64,000 bases of DNA. Origin: Prauserella muralis (lineage in GTDB: Bacteria > Actinomycetota > Actinomycetes > Mycobacteriales > Pseudonocardiaceae). Each line of letters starts with the position of its first letter. Position 1 is the first letter of the stretch. The DNA lies in NCBI RefSeq assembly GCF_003202285.1, contig NZ_MASW01000007.1:987471-1051470 (forward strand). Reading direction: 5' to 3'. Shown here in pieces: positions 16,178 through 27,319 of this stretch. The notes under the pieces were generated by a model, which saw only the letters and a list, made by a program, of their open reading frames with translations, was not told where the DNA came from and searched no databases. A program made the position numbers and the translations under genes.

Positions 16178-18094
16178 TCAGGCCTTCCTTTCCGGGTGGT
16201 CGGCGAGTTCGTCCTCCGTGTAGTACTTCTCCAGCTCCGACAGCTCGAACAACTCCAGCAGGTCCTGGCGCATCGGCTCCTGCGGCTTGGCCGCGATGGT
16301 CACGTCCGGCACCACCTCGTCGCTGTCCGCGACGCTGCACACGAGCAGCTTGTTGCGCCACTGCGCGTCCATCTGCGGGTGGTCGTCGCGGGTGTGCCCG
16401 CCGCGGCTCTCCGTGCGCCGCAGGGCCGCGTGCGCCACGCACTCGCTGACGAGCAGCATGTTGCGCAGGTCGAGGGCGAGGTGCCAGCCGGGGTTGTACT
16501 GCCGATGTCCCTCCACGGTGACGCCGCAAATGCGCCTGCGGATCTCGGCGAGCTTGTCGATCGCCTTCTGCATCTCGTCGGACTTGCGGATGATGCCGAC
16601 GAGATCGTTCATGCTCTGCTGCAGCTCGGTGTGCAGCGTGTACGGGTTCTCCTCCGCGACACCGTCGCGGGCACCGTCGAACGGCGCGACAGCCGTCCTC
16701 GCGGCGGCCGTGACGTCGGCGTCGGCCACCTTCGGCCGCCGCTCCAGCGACTCCACATAGGACGCCGCGCCGAGCCCGGCCCTGCGGCCGAACACGAGCA
16801 GGTCGGACAGCGAGTTGCCGCCGAGCCGGTTTGAGCCGTGCATCCCACCGGAGCACTCGCCCGCGGCGAACAGGCCCGGCACACTGGAGGCGGCGGTGTC
16901 GGGATCGACCTCGATGCCGCCCATCACGTAGTGGCAGGTGGGCCCGACCTCCATCGGCTCCTTGGTGATGTCGACGTCGGCGAGCTCCTTGAACTGGTGG
17001 TACATCGACGGCAGCCGCCTGCGGATCTCGTCCGCGGGCAGCCTGCTGGCGATGTCGAGGAACACTCCGCCGTGCGGCGAGCCGCGTCCCTCCTTGACCT
17101 CGGTGTTGATGGCCCTGGCGACCTCGTCCCGTGGCAGCAGGTCCGGCGTGCGGCGGTTCTTGTCCGCGTCGTCGTACCAGCGGTCCGCCTCGGCCTCGTT
17201 GTCGGCGTACTGCCCCTTGAACACGTCCGGGATGTAGCGGAACATGAACCGCTCACCCTGCGAGTTCTTCAGCACGCCACCGTCGCCGCGCACACCCTCG
17301 GTGACAAGGATGCCCTTCACGCTCGGCGGCCAGACCATCCCCGTGGGGTGGAACTGCACGAACTCCATGTTGATCAGGTCAGCGCCCGCGCGCAGCGCCA
17401 GCGCATGCCCGTCGCCGGTGTACTCCCACGAGTTGGAGGTGACCTTGAACGACTTGCCGATACCGCCCGTGGCGAGCACGACGGCGGGTGTCTCGAACAG
17501 GATGAACCGGCCGCTCTCCCGCCAGTAGCCGAAGGCTCCCGAGATCCGTCCGTCCTCTTTGAGCAGTTCGGTGACCGTGCACTCGGCGAAGACCTTGAGC
17601 TTGGCCTCGTAGTCGCCGTAACGCTTCTGGTCCTCCTGCTGCAGCGACACGATCTTCTGCTGCATCGTGCGGATCAGCTCGAGACCGGTGCGGTCGCCCA
17701 CGTGCGCGAGCCGGGGATAGGTGTGCCCGCCGAAGTTGCGCTGGCTGATCCTGCCGTCGGCGGTGCGGTCGAACAGCGCGCCGTAGGTCTCCAGCTCCCA
17801 CACGCGGTCGGGCGCCTCCTTGGCGTGCAGTTCCGCCATGCGCCAGTTGTTGAGGAACTTGCCACCGCGCATGGTGTCGCGGAAGTGCACCTGCCAGTTG
17901 TCGCCCGCGTTCGCGTTGCCCATCGACGCCGCGCAGCCGCCCTCCGCCATCACGGTGTGCGCCTTGCCGAACAACGACTTGCACACCACCGCGACACTCA
18001 GGCCACGCTGCCGCGCTTCGATCACCGCACGCAGGCCCGCGCCGCCGGCACCGATCACCACCACGTCGTAGCTGTGCCGTTCGACCTCGGTCAT
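16178..18094 (-). CDS. sdhA: Succinate dehydrogenase/fumarate reductase flavoprotein subunit
   Basis: 638 residues that oxidise succinate to fumarate. The FAD-binding N-terminus is 'DVVVIGAGGAGLRAVIEARQ'. The FAD-linking histidine lies in 'GKAHTVMAEGGCAAS'. Substrate-site segments are 'HPTGMVWPPSVKGILVTEGV' and 'GGIEVDPDTAASSVPGLFAAGE'. The C-terminal 'ALDLRNMLLVSECVAHAAL' and 'RTESRGGHTRDDHP' are typical. Electrons pass to SdhB two base pairs downstream. The ATG at 18094 lies 31 bp after the membrane-anchor gene. Confidence 0.95.
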   Translation of the reverse strand: MTEVERHSYDVVVIGAGGAGLRAVIEARQRGLSVAVVCKSLFGKAHTVMAEGGCAASMGNANAGDNWQVHFRDTMRGGKFLNNWRMAELHAKEAPDRVWELETYGALFDRTADGRISQRNFGGHTYPRLAHVGDRTGLELIRTMQQKIVSLQQEDQKRYGDYEAKLKVFAECTVTELLKEDGRISGAFGYWRESGRFILFETPAVVLATGGIGKSFKVTSNSWEYTGDGHALALRAGADLINMEFVQFHPTGMVWPPSVKGILVTEGVRGDGGVLKNSQGERFMFRYIPDVFKGQYADNEAEADRWYDDADKNRRTPDLLPRDEVARAINTEVKEGRGSPHGGVFLDIASRLPADEIRRRLPSMYHQFKELADVDITKEPMEVGPTCHYVMGGIEVDPDTAASSVPGLFAAGECSGGMHGSNRLGGNSLSDLLVFGRRAGLGAASYVESLERRPKVADADVTAAARTAVAPFDGARDGVAEENPYTLHTELQQSMNDLVGIIRKSDEMQKAIDKLAEIRRRICGVTVEGHRQYNPGWHLALDLRNMLLVSECVAHAALRRTESRGGHTRDDHPQMDAQWRNKLLVCSVADSDEVVPDVTIAAKPQEPMRQDLLELFELSELEKYYTEDELADHPERKA

Positions 18095-18125
18095 GGAATT
18101 GCCACCTTGCTTGGAAGAGAAATGT

Positions 18126-18968
18126 TCAGTTGATGAAACGCAGGTCCGTGATCACGTCGGTGGACACCAGCCACACGTAGAGGTCGGTGAGCGCCAGGGT
18201 AGCCAGCGTGATCCAGGCGAACTGCATGTGCCGCACGTTCAGCCTGCTGACCTGGGTCCAGATCCAGTAGCGGACCGGGTTCTTCGAGAAGTGCTTCATC
18301 CTGCCGCCGGTGACGTGCCTGCACGAGTGACACGACAGCGTGTACGCCCAGAGCAGCACCACGTTGACGAGCAGGACCACGTTGCCCAGCCCGAAGCCGA
18401 CGCCGTTCTCGCCGCCGAAGGCGAGGATCGCGTCGTAGGTGTTGATCAGCGCGATGACGAACGCCGCGTAGAAGAAGTAGCGGTGCGCGTTCTGCACGAT
18501 CAGCGGCAGCCGGGTCTCGCCGGTGTACTTGGCGTGCGGCTCCGCCACGGCACACGCGGGCGGCGAGAACCAGATCGACCGGTAGTAGGCCTTGCGGTAG
18601 TAGTAGCAGGTGAGCCGGAACCCGAGCAGGAACGGCAGCGAGAGGAACGCCAGCGGGATGAAACCGGGCAGCTCGCCGATCGGCGTCCCGAAGTGCGCCG
18701 AGCCCGCCACACACGAGTCGGAAAGGCACGGGGAGTAGAACGGCGTCAGGTAGTGCTGCTCGGCGTCGTAGTAGCCGGTGCGCATGAACGAGCGCACGGT
18801 CGCGTAGATGACGAACGCGGCGAGGCCGAGCGTCGTCAGCAGCGGTGGCACCCACCACCGGTCGGTGCGGAGGGTGCGGGCCGTGATGCTCGCCCGCGAA
18901 CGGGTCGCGGCGGGGTTGTCGGTCGGAGTCTGCGGAGTCTGCGGAGGGCTTGCCACGTCGTCAGCCAC
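18126..18968 (-). CDS. Succinate dehydrogenase membrane anchor subunit (Rv0249c type)
   Basis: A 280-residue single-chain membrane anchor with five hydrophobic segments (about residues 38-60, 98-118, 160-182, 190-212 and 250-270). A Pro/Thr-rich hydrophilic N-terminus precedes them. Several histidines near membrane ends ('QNAHRYFF', 'SCHSCRHVTGG', 'NVRHMQFAW') are candidate haem ligands. It would carry electrons from SdhAB to menaquinone. The gene order (small protein, anchor, flavoprotein, FeS) is that of mycobacterial Sdh1. Confidence 0.88.
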   Translation of the reverse strand: MADDVASPPQTPQTPTDNPAATRSRASITARTLRTDRWWVPPLLTTLGLAAFVIYATVRSFMRTGYYDAEQHYLTPFYSPCLSDSCVAGSAHFGTPIGELPGFIPLAFLSLPFLLGFRLTCYYYRKAYYRSIWFSPPACAVAEPHAKYTGETRLPLIVQNAHRYFFYAAFVIALINTYDAILAFGGENGVGFGLGNVVLLVNVVLLWAYTLSCHSCRHVTGGRMKHFSKNPVRYWIWTQVSRLNVRHMQFAWITLATLALTDLYVWLVSTDVITDLRFIN

Positions 18969-18973
18969 CGGCC

Positions 18974-19267
18974 TCAGCGCTGGTCACGGTGGTAGCCGCC
19001 GACGCCCTCGTCGTCGGCGCCCTCCCAGAGCGCGGGGTCGTAGGGCGTGTCGGGCACCTTCACGACGTCGGGCCGGGCGGCCGGTGTCGCCTGGGCGGGC
19101 ACGGGCGCCATCTGGTCGAGGTCGCCTGCGTCGATGTCGAGTCGCTCGACGTCGTTGGCAAGGCGGCGCACCGCGGGCGCCTCGCCGTAGCGGGCGCGCA
19201 ACGCCCCGACGCACTGCCTCAGCTGGCCTATCGTCCGGCGGAGTTCGCTCATCTCTGTGGTGGACAT
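18974..19267 (-). CDS. Small conserved protein leading the sdh operon (Rv0250c-like)
   Basis: A 97-residue hydrophilic protein. The start ATG 19267 has GGAGGG just upstream; a longer frame beginning at 19378 has no such signal. 'MSTTEMSELRRTIGQLRQCV' forms an amphipathic helix, followed by 'VRRLANDVERLDIDAGDLDQ' and a Pro-rich C-terminus. It lies 5 bp upstream of the anchor gene, as the similarly sized Rv0250c does in mycobacteria. A role in Sdh assembly or regulation is possible but untested. Confidence 0.78.
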   Translation of the reverse strand: MSTTEMSELRRTIGQLRQCVGALRARYGEAPAVRRLANDVERLDIDAGDLDQMAPVPAQATPAARPDVVKVPDTPYDPALWEGADDEGVGGYHRDQR

Positions 19268-19559
19268 CTGCGTACCCTCCGAGTCAGTTCGGTCGGCGCG
19301 GGTTACGGCCGACTCTGCCTTGCCGATGTTCGATGTGACAAGTAGCACACCCGGAGTTTCGGGCGTGATGGGGGTCACTAATCGTGATCTTCCCGTGCCG
19401 CGGTGGCGATGCCCGCGCGAGGGCGGCGCCCGCCCGCCTTCTTAATCGATTTTGATTCGGCTGACCTCATCTGTATCGTGTCAGTCGTCACTGTCCGGCC
19501 GCGACGCCAGCGCCGTCGTCCGCTGCCTTGCCGCCCCCGTGAAGCGACCGGAGCCGCTC

Positions 19560-21440
19560 GTGAGTCCAGCGCAGAACGCCGTCCATCCCGTTGTCGCCGA
19601 CGTCACCGCCCGCATCGCCGCCCGCAGCGAGCACACCCGAGCCGCCTACCTCGCCCGCACGTCCGCGGCCGCGACCGAAGGCCCCGTACGGGCGGGCATG
19701 GGCTGCGGGAACCTGGCACACGGCTTCGCGGCCTGCTCGGGCGCCGACCGGATCGCCCTGCGAGGCCTCGCCAAGCCCGGCATCGCCATCGTCTCCGCCT
19801 ACAACGACCTGCTCTCGGCCCACCAGCCACTCCACGAGTTCCCCGCCTGGATCAAGGACGCCGCCCGTGAGGCGGGCGGTGTCGCCCAGTTCGCGGGCGG
19901 CGTGCCCGCCATGTGCGACGGGATCACCCAGGGCCGTTCCGGGATGGAGCTGTCGCTGTTCAGCCGGGACGTGATCGCGATGGCCACCGGCGTCGCGCTG
20001 TCGCACGAGATGTTCGACGGCGCCCTGTTGCTCGGGGTGTGCGACAAGATCGTGCCCGGCCTGCTGATCGGCGCGCTGTCGTTCGGCCACCTGCCCGCGA
20101 TGCTCGTGCCTGCGGGGCCGATGACCTCCGGCCTGCCGAACAAGGAGAAGGTCCGCGTGCGCCAGCTCTTCGCCGAGGGCAAGGCCACCAGGGAGGACCT
20201 GCTCGACGCCGAGTCGGCCTCGTACCACTCGCCGGGCACCTGCACCTTCTACGGCACCGCCAACTCCAACCAGCTCGTGGTGGAGGTGATGGGCCTGCAC
20301 CTGCCCGGAGCCAGCTTCGTGCATCCCGGGACGCCGCTGCGCAGGGCGCTCACCGAGGAGGCCGCCCGGCGGATCGTCGCGATCTCCCGCGGCGAGGACT
20401 ACACCCCGCTCGGCGAACTGGTCGACGAGAAGGCCGTGGTCAACGCGCTCGTCGCCCTGCTGGCCACCGGCGGGTCGACCAACCACACGCTGCACCTCGT
20501 CGCCATCGCCGCGGCGGCGGGCATCCAGCTGACCTGGGACGACTTCGCCGACCTCTCCGCGGTGGTGCCGCTGATCGCCAGCGTCTACCCCAACGGCAGC
20601 GCCGACATCAACCACTTCCACGCCGCGGGCGGCGTGCAGTTCCTCGTCGGCACCCTGCTGGACGCGGGCCTGCTGCACGAGGACGTGCGCACGGTCGCCG
20701 GGCCGGGGCTGCACCGCTACCGGCAGGAACCCGTGCTCGCCGACGGCACCCTGACCTGGCGGGAGGTGCCGTCGCACAGCCTCGACGAGGCCGTGCTGCG
20801 GCCCGCCGAGCGCCCGTTCGCGCCGGATGGCGGGCTGCGCATGGTCGCGGGCAACCTCGGCCGTGCCGTCATCAAGGTGTCGGCGGTGGCGCCCGCCCAC
20901 CGGGTCGTGCGCGCACCGGCGCGGGTGTTCGGCACGCAGGCCGAGTTCGACCGGGCCTTCCGCGCCGGTGAGCTCGACCGCGACGTCGTGGTGGTGATCC
21001 GCAACCAGGGTCCGCGCGCCAACGGCATGCCGGAGCTGCACGGGCTCACCCCGGCGCTGGGGGTGCTGATGGACCGCGGCCACCGGGTCGCCCTCGTCAC
21101 CGACGGCCGGATGTCCGGCGCCTCGGGCAAGATCCCCGCGGTCATCCACGTGACACCGGAGGCGGCCGCGGGCGGACCGCTGAGCAAGGTCGCCGACGGC
21201 GACCTGGTTAGGCTGGACGCCGATGCCGGGGAGCTGGACGTGCTCGTGGACACGGCGGAGCTGGCGCGAAGGCCGGTCGACACCTCCACGGAGACGGCCG
21301 ACTGGACCGGCACCGGCCGGGAGCTGTTCGCCGCACTGCGGCGGGCGGTCGGCCCGGCGGAGGAGGGCGCGAGCGTGTTCGGGCCGGTGACCGCGCCCGC
21401 GGACACCCCGGCCGAGGCCATCGTGGGAGGACGAGCGTGA
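19560..21440 (+). CDS. edd: 6-phosphogluconate dehydratase (Entner-Doudoroff)
   Basis: 626 residues of the IlvD/Edd family, converting 6-phosphogluconate to KDPG. It has '[20 protein letters not shown]', the signature '[15 protein letters not shown]' with Cys near residue 161, '[20 protein letters not shown]', '[20 protein letters not shown]', and the second signature '[20 protein letters not shown]'. I prefer GTG 19560 with GGAG upstream, which leaves a normal-length N-terminus; the frame is open back to 19452. The following gene starts inside its stop (GTGA). Codon 1-40 alternatives include GTG 19539. Confidence 0.92.
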   Translation: MSPAQNAVHPVVADVTARIAARSEHTRAAYLARTSAAATEGPVRAGMGCGNLAHGFAACSGADRIALRGLAKPGIAIVSAYNDLLSAHQPLHEFPAWIKDAAREAGGVAQFAGGVPAMCDGITQGRSGMELSLFSRDVIAMATGVALSHEMFDGALLLGVCDKIVPGLLIGALSFGHLPAMLVPAGPMTSGLPNKEKVRVRQLFAEGKATREDLLDAESASYHSPGTCTFYGTANSNQLVVEVMGLHLPGASFVHPGTPLRRALTEEAARRIVAISRGEDYTPLGELVDEKAVVNALVALLATGGSTNHTLHLVAIAAAAGIQLTWDDFADLSAVVPLIASVYPNGSADINHFHAAGGVQFLVGTLLDAGLLHEDVRTVAGPGLHRYRQEPVLADGTLTWREVPSHSLDEAVLRPAERPFAPDGGLRMVAGNLGRAVIKVSAVAPAHRVVRAPARVFGTQAEFDRAFRAGELDRDVVVVIRNQGPRANGMPELHGLTPALGVLMDRGHRVALVTDGRMSGASGKIPAVIHVTPEAAAGGPLSKVADGDLVRLDADAGELDVLVDTAELARRPVDTSTETADWTGTGRELFAALRRAVGPAEEGASVFGPVTAPADTPAEAIVGGRA

Positions 21441-22063
21441 CGACGAGCGCGGAACTGCTGGAGCTCTCGCCGGTGATGCCGGTAGTGGTGCTCGACGAGG
21501 CGGAGATCGCCGCCGACACCGCGCGGGCGCTGGTGGCGGGCGGCATTCGGGTGATCGAGCTGACGTTGCGCACCCCGGCGGCGCTGGAGGCCATCCGCAG
21601 GATCGCGGCGGAGGTGCCCGACATCGTCGTGGGGGCGGGCACCGTCCTGACCCCGGAGCACGCCGAGCAGGCCGCTGACGCGGGCGCGGCGTTCCTGGTG
21701 ACGCCCGGCAGCACCGACACGCTGCTCGCCGCGCTCGCCGGCACCGGACTGCCCGCGCTGCCCGGCGCCGCGACCGTGTCGGAGGCGATGCGGCTGGCCG
21801 AACGCGGCATCGACACGCTGAAGTTCTTCCCCGCCGAGGCCAGCGGTGGTGTGGCCGCGCTGAAGGCCATCGGCGGCCCGTTGCCCGGGCTGCGGTTCTG
21901 CCCCACCGGGGGCATCACCGTCGCCACCGCGCCGGACTATCTTGCGCTGGCGAACGTGGCCTGTGTGGGTGGATCCTGGTTGACGCCCAAGGACGCACTG
22001 GCCGCCCGTGACTTCGCCAGGATCGAGACCCTGGCGAAGGAGGCCTCGGCCCTGGCGAGGTGA
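21437..22063 (+). CDS. eda: KDPG aldolase (2-dehydro-3-deoxyphosphogluconate aldolase)
   Basis: A 208-residue class I aldolase that cleaves KDPG to pyruvate and glyceraldehyde-3-phosphate. The Schiff-base lysine is K129 in '[14 protein letters not shown]'. The base glutamate is in '[16 protein letters not shown]'. '[20 protein letters not shown]' and '[10 protein letters not shown]' complete the TIM-barrel signatures. Its GTG overlaps the edd TGA by 4 bp, so the two enzymes of the Entner-Doudoroff branch are made together. Confidence 0.94.
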   Translation: MTTSAELLELSPVMPVVVLDEAEIAADTARALVAGGIRVIELTLRTPAALEAIRRIAAEVPDIVVGAGTVLTPEHAEQAADAGAAFLVTPGSTDTLLAALAGTGLPALPGAATVSEAMRLAERGIDTLKFFPAEASGGVAALKAIGGPLPGLRFCPTGGITVATAPDYLALANVACVGGSWLTPKDALAARDFARIETLAKEASALAR

Positions 22064-22090
22064 CGGCGGCGCGGAGGTGAGCGCTGCCCG

Positions 22091-23542
22091 ATGAGCTGGG
22101 ACTGGTTCGGGGATCCGGACTACTGGTCGTCACGGCTGGTGTTCCAGCGGATGCTGGCCGCGCTCTACCTCCTGGCCTTCGTGGTGGCACTGAACCAGTT
22201 CCGGGCACTGCTCGGGGAGCGTGGACTGCTGCCCATCCCCCGCTTCGTGCGGCGGGTGCCGTTCCGGGCCTCCCCGAGCCTGTTCCACCTGTACTACTCC
22301 GACCGGTTCTTCGCCGCCGTCGCCGGCACGGGTGCCGTGGTGTCGGCGGTGCTGCTCGCCGGGCTCGCCGATCCACTGCCCGTGTGGGCACACCTGCTGC
22401 TGTGGACGGTGCCCTGGGTGCTGTACCTGTCGATCGTCAACGTGGGGCAGGTCTGGTACTCCTTCGGCTGGGAGTCGCTGCTGCTGGAGACCGGCTTCCT
22501 CGCGGTCTTCCTGGGACCCGCGCACGTCGAGCCACCGGTTCCGGTGCTGTGGCTGCTGCTGTGGCTGCTGTTCCGCGTCGAGTTCGGCGCCGGGATGATC
22601 AAGATGCGGGGCGACCCGTGCTGGCGGGACCTCACCTGCCTGTACTACCACCACGAGACCCAGCCGATGCCCGGACCGCTCAGCTGGTACTTCCACCACC
22701 TGCCGAGGTCACTGCACAAGGTCGAGGTGGCCGCCAGCCACCTCACGCAACTGGTGGTGCCGTTCGTGCTGTTCGCGCCACAGCCCGCCGCGACGGTGGC
22801 GGCCGGGTTCGTCATCGTGACCCAGACCTGGCTGGTGCTGAGCGGGAACTTCGCCTGGCTCAACCTCATCACGATCATCCTCGCGGTGTCCGCTGTGGAC
22901 GGATTGCTGCTCCCGCTGTCGCCGCCCGCGCTCACCGAGTCGCCGCCCTGGTTCCTCGGCGTCGTGCTGGCCATGACGGCGGGCATGGTGGCACTGAGCT
23001 ACTGGCCCGCGCGCAACCTGTTGCAGCGCAGGCAGATCATGAACTACAGCTTCAACAAGCTGCACCTGGCCAACACGTACGGCGCCTTCGGCAGCGTCAC
23101 CCGCGAGCGGCACGAGGTGATCTTCGAGGGCACCGGCGCCGAGGAGCTGACGCCGGACACGGAGTGGCGCGAGTACGAGTTCAAGGGCAAACCCGGCGAT
23201 CCGCGCCGCCGGCCGCCGCAGGTCGCGCCGTACCATCTCCGGCTGGACTGGATGCTGTGGTTTGTCTCCCTGTCCTCCCGCTATGGCGGCACCTGGATCA
23301 CCGAGTTCGTCACCCGGCTGCTCGCCGGGGACCGGCAGACGCTGAAGCTGTTGCGCCGCAACCCGTTTCCGGACTCACCACCGACGTTTCTGCGGGCGCG
23401 GCTGTTCCGCTACCGGTTCACGACGTGGCGGGAGCGGCGGGAGACCGGGGCCTGGTGGGTGCGGGAACCGGTCGGGGCGGTGATCCGGACGTGCCGGCTG
23501 GACCCCGACGGAACCGCCGTACCCGTAGGTGTGCCCGACTGA
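22091..23542 (+). CDS. Lipase maturation factor family membrane protein
   Basis: 483 residues. The family counterpart in vertebrates is LMF1, an ER protein; bacterial members are polytopic proteins of unknown role. There are about eight hydrophobic segments up to residue ~320. Conserved-looking patches are 'LYYSDRFF', '[20 protein letters not shown]', '[20 protein letters not shown]', '[20 protein letters not shown]', '[10 protein letters not shown]' and the soluble '[19 protein letters not shown]'. The last ~55 codons (23375-23542) overlap the antisense 3' end of the acyltransferase gene. It lies 27 bp after eda and may share its transcript. Confidence 0.82.
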   Translation: MSWDWFGDPDYWSSRLVFQRMLAALYLLAFVVALNQFRALLGERGLLPIPRFVRRVPFRASPSLFHLYYSDRFFAAVAGTGAVVSAVLLAGLADPLPVWAHLLLWTVPWVLYLSIVNVGQVWYSFGWESLLLETGFLAVFLGPAHVEPPVPVLWLLLWLLFRVEFGAGMIKMRGDPCWRDLTCLYYHHETQPMPGPLSWYFHHLPRSLHKVEVAASHLTQLVVPFVLFAPQPAATVAAGFVIVTQTWLVLSGNFAWLNLITIILAVSAVDGLLLPLSPPALTESPPWFLGVVLAMTAGMVALSYWPARNLLQRRQIMNYSFNKLHLANTYGAFGSVTRERHEVIFEGTGAEELTPDTEWREYEFKGKPGDPRRRPPQVAPYHLRLDWMLWFVSLSSRYGGTWITEFVTRLLAGDRQTLKLLRRNPFPDSPPTFLRARLFRYRFTTWRERRETGAWWVREPVGAVIRTCRLDPDGTAVPVGVPD

Positions 23543-24697
23543 CGGGCGAAGCGGCGATGGCTGCCGTGGAAGGGGCTGGGTCGGCGGATCCGGCGGCTCC
23601 GCCGGGCGGGGCCTGCTCCACCGGCGCATCGCGGGCCGTTCGATGCCGGCGTAGAGTGCCCAGGCCAGGAGGAGGCTGAGCGTGAAGGCGACGGCGAGCA
23701 GTGCGACCTCCCCCGCGGTACCCCACTGCTGGTCGACGCCGATCAGCTCGCGGCCACGCAGCAGCACCAGGTAGTGCACGAGGTAGAAGGCGAACGACAC
23801 CTCGCCCAGCCACACCGCGGTGCGGCTGCGCAACAGCGTCGGCGTGCCGCGCTCGTCGGCGACGGCTGCCGCCGCGATGATGAGCGCGACCGGCACGATC
23901 GTGGTCGCGTTGACGCCGAAGGTGTAGGGCACGACCAACCCCAGCGCATAGCCCGGGACGAGCAGGAGGGCGGCGACCGGCAGCGGCACGCCGATCCAGC
24001 GCCCGGCGAGGACGATGCGGGCCAGCAGCATGCCGAGCACGAACTGCAGCAGGCACACGGGCGGGAAGATGTAGACGAGCCAGACCTGTTCGGGACTCGC
24101 TCCGGCCTGCATCGGGTCGCCGGTGGTGGCGGGGATCGCGGCGGTGGCGACCACGGGCACGCACAGGACGGCGAGCACCACGCCCACCGTCCACCACCAC
24201 AGCCGTGCGGCGCGGATCCGCGCAAGGCCGCGATGCAGCACGGGGAACAGCACGTAGAACAGCAGCTCGCAGGACAGCGACCAGCTGACCACGTTGGCGC
24301 TGTTGAAGACCGCCGGGTCGGGCCACCAGGCGTGGACGAGCAGCAGGTTCGGCACCAGCCCCGTGAGCGGCTTGGCCAGGACCACCAGCAACACGACGGC
24401 GACGAGGAAGGTCACCAGGTGGTTCGGGTAGATCTTGCAGAGGCGGCGCCGCCAGAACCGGGCGGGGGTGTCGTCGTCCCGGGACGACCAGGTGAGCACG
24501 AAGCCGCTGAGAACGAAGAAGAACGAGACCCCGAGAAACGCGAGCTTGCCGGTGACGAACTGTACGTCGGCGGCCGCGTCGCGGTCGGGGAAGACGAACA
24601 CGGTGGCCGCGTGGTAGACGAACACCAGCAGCGCCGCGAGAAAGCGCATGCCCGTGAGCGTGGGCAGCCGGGACTGCGGCCGGGTCGTCGCGGGCAC
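23375..24697 (-). CDS. Membrane acyltransferase, acyltransferase-3 family
   Basis: 440 residues. 'LPTLTGMRFLAALLVFVYHA' carries the family start with the catalytic-type histidine, then 'LGVSFFFVLSGFVLTW' and 'IYPNHLVTFL'. About ten transmembrane segments follow. Such enzymes O-acylate exported sugars or antibiotics. The final ~55 residues are Pro/Arg-rich, low in complexity, and encoded antisense to the lipase-maturation-factor gene, so they may not be under protein-level selection. The start is GTG 24697; ATG 24649 would remove part of the conserved start. Confidence 0.85.
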   Translation of the reverse strand: MPATTRPQSRLPTLTGMRFLAALLVFVYHAATVFVFPDRDAAADVQFVTGKLAFLGVSFFFVLSGFVLTWSSRDDDTPARFWRRRLCKIYPNHLVTFLVAVVLLVVLAKPLTGLVPNLLLVHAWWPDPAVFNSANVVSWSLSCELLFYVLFPVLHRGLARIRAARLWWWTVGVVLAVLCVPVVATAAIPATTGDPMQAGASPEQVWLVYIFPPVCLLQFVLGMLLARIVLAGRWIGVPLPVAALLLVPGYALGLVVPYTFGVNATTIVPVALIIAAAAVADERGTPTLLRSRTAVWLGEVSFAFYLVHYLVLLRGRELIGVDQQWGTAGEVALLAVAFTLSLLLAWALYAGIERPAMRRWSRPRPAEPPDPPTQPLPRQPSPLRPSVGHTYGYGGSVGVQPARPDHRPDRFPHPPGPGLPPLPPRREPVAEQPRPQKRRW

Positions 24698-24763
24698 GCG
24701 CGACAGACTAGCCGAGCGGCGTTCAGCGCGGCGGCGGGTTCGTGAATCGCGTGACCGGGGTCG

Positions 24764-25363
24764 TCACCTCAGCTCGTCGAGCCGCACGGTGGCAGGAAAC
24801 GGGTCCTGCGTGGTGAACCGGCCGGTGGTCTCTCCGCCGTCCTGGTAGCCGAACTCGCCGGCCAGGTGGCAGGCGACCAGCGACACGGGCGCCGTGATGT
24901 CCACGATCCAGTAGTGCGCGATGCCCGCGTCCGCGTACTCGTTGCGCTTGTCGACGGTGTCGGTGCGCTCCGAGCCCGGCGACACGATCTCGACGACCAG
25001 CCGCACATCCGAGGCCCTGAGCAGGCCACCCTCGCGGTCAACGCGCTCGACCGCGGAACGATCCACCACCACGAGGTCCGGACGGCGCGCGTGGCCGGGA
25101 CTGCCCGGCGGTACCAGCTCCAGGTCGATGTCGATGTCGGGAACGACCTGCAGGCCCGGAGGCAACTGCGGCTTGAGCTGGGCCGTCAGTTCGAACAGGG
25201 CGATGTTGTGGCCCGGCCTCGGGCTCGGGGACATCAGGATGCGGCCCTCCAGCAGCTCGGTGTAGCCCGTCTCGGGCGCATCGAGCTCCGCATACTCGGC
25301 AATGGTCAGCAGGTGGTCCACGCCGGGCAGCGGGGAGTCGGAAGACTCGGGAAGAGCTGTCAC
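24764..25363 (-). CDS. Uma2 family (DUF820) endonuclease-like protein
   Basis: A 199-residue PD-(D/E)XK-fold protein. 'LTIAEYAELDAPETGYTELL' gives the conserved N-terminal glutamate. 'RRPDLVVVD' and 'VRLVVEIVSPGSERTD' with 'KRNEYADAGIAHYWIVD' form the nuclease core (D, E-I-V, K). Uma2 proteins are abundant in cyanobacteria and actinobacteria and their biological role is unclear. The start is GTG 25363, with GAGGAGG 5 nt upstream. It lies 41 bp downstream of recX on the same strand. Confidence 0.88.
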   Translation of the reverse strand: MTALPESSDSPLPGVDHLLTIAEYAELDAPETGYTELLEGRILMSPSPRPGHNIALFELTAQLKPQLPPGLQVVPDIDIDLELVPPGSPGHARRPDLVVVDRSAVERVDREGGLLRASDVRLVVEIVSPGSERTDTVDKRNEYADAGIAHYWIVDITAPVSLVACHLAGEFGYQDGGETTGRFTTQDPFPATVRLDELR

Positions 25364-25404
25364 ATCGACCTCCTCGTACTCCAGTCAGTGTCCCATGTCT
25401 GCGC

Positions 25405-26058
25405 TCAGTCGAGCGTCACGTCGTCGAGCATGGTCGACTCGGCTCCCGCGTTCCTGAGCTCGTCGCGGACGACCGCGTAGGACAGGCCCTGCGGATAGCC
25501 CTTGCGGGCGAGCATGCCGAGCAGCCGCCGCGTGGCGGTCTGCTCGTCCACCGAGAGCATGCTTCGCATCTTCTTGCGCACCAGCCGGCGGGCTTGCTCC
25601 TCCTCGGCGTCGCGGTCGATCTCCCCCGCCGCCTCGGCCGCGACCGCTCCGTCGACCCCCTTGCGCTTGAGCTCGGCAACGAGCGCGCGCCTGGCGAGCC
25701 CCTGCCGGTTGTGCCGCGAACGCACCCACATCTCGGCGAACGCGGCATCGTCCACCAGCCCGGCGTTGTCGAGCTTGCCCAGCAGGCTCTCGCACAGCTC
25801 GTCGTCGAAGCCCTTACGGCGCAGGGCCGTCCGCAGCTCGTCCCTGGTCCGCGGCCGCACGGCGAGCAGGTTGAAGCAGACGTCCTTCGCCTTCTTCCAC
25901 TCCGCGTCTGTGTCTTTTCGCGGCTCTGTGCTCTTGCGCGGCTCTGCGTGCGAGGTGTTCGAGTTGTCGAGCCCTCCGGCCGACGCACGCTCCACACTCG
26001 CCCTCAGTGCCGCGAGCTGATCCACTGAGGGAGTGTTCGTGTCCTCGGGATCGGGCAT
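25405..26058 (-). CDS. recX: RecX, RecA regulatory protein
   Basis: 217 residues. The core has three RecX helical repeats ('LLAVRPRTRDELRTALRRKG', 'AFAEMWVRSRHNRQGLARRA', 'ATRRLLGMLARKGYPQGLSY'). An extended hydrophilic N-terminus holds the short repeat 'EPRKSTEPRKDTDAE'. RecX binds RecA filaments and limits recombinase activity. It begins 6 bp after recA and is co-transcribed with it under the LexA box at 27230. Confidence 0.92.
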   Translation of the reverse strand: MPDPEDTNTPSVDQLAALRASVERASAGGLDNSNTSHAEPRKSTEPRKDTDAEWKKAKDVCFNLLAVRPRTRDELRTALRRKGFDDELCESLLGKLDNAGLVDDAAFAEMWVRSRHNRQGLARRALVAELKRKGVDGAVAAEAAGEIDRDAEEEQARRLVRKKMRSMLSVDEQTATRRLLGMLARKGYPQGLSYAVVRDELRNAGAESTMLDDVTLD

Positions 26059-26064
26059 GGCCTG

Positions 26065-27105
<1,041 letters not shown>

Positions 27106-27229
27106 GGAATCCACCTCATTGGCTGTCGCGGTTGTGAGCTGTGAGCCCGACGTTACGGGCCGGGTCCGACAGTTCCCGGGGACGACCGAAATCTGTGGAC
27201 AACCGACCCCGATGTGGACAACACGATAG

Positions 27230-27245
27230 ACGAACATGTGTTCGA
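27230..27245 (-). promoter_or_regulatory. LexA (SOS) box of recA-recX
   Basis: ACGAACATGTGTTCGA at 27230-27245 reads TCGAACACATGTTCGT on the recA strand and fits TCGAAC-N4-GTTCGA with only the last base deviating. It lies 125 bp before the recA ATG, a usual distance in actinobacteria. The rest of 27106-27319 holds no gene. Confidence 0.88.
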
Positions 27246-27319
27246 GGGCGAATCCGACACACCCTCCGGGTAGGATTCTGCGCCTTTCGAGCGCGTCACC
27301 CGGGTCGCCACGCCGTGCC

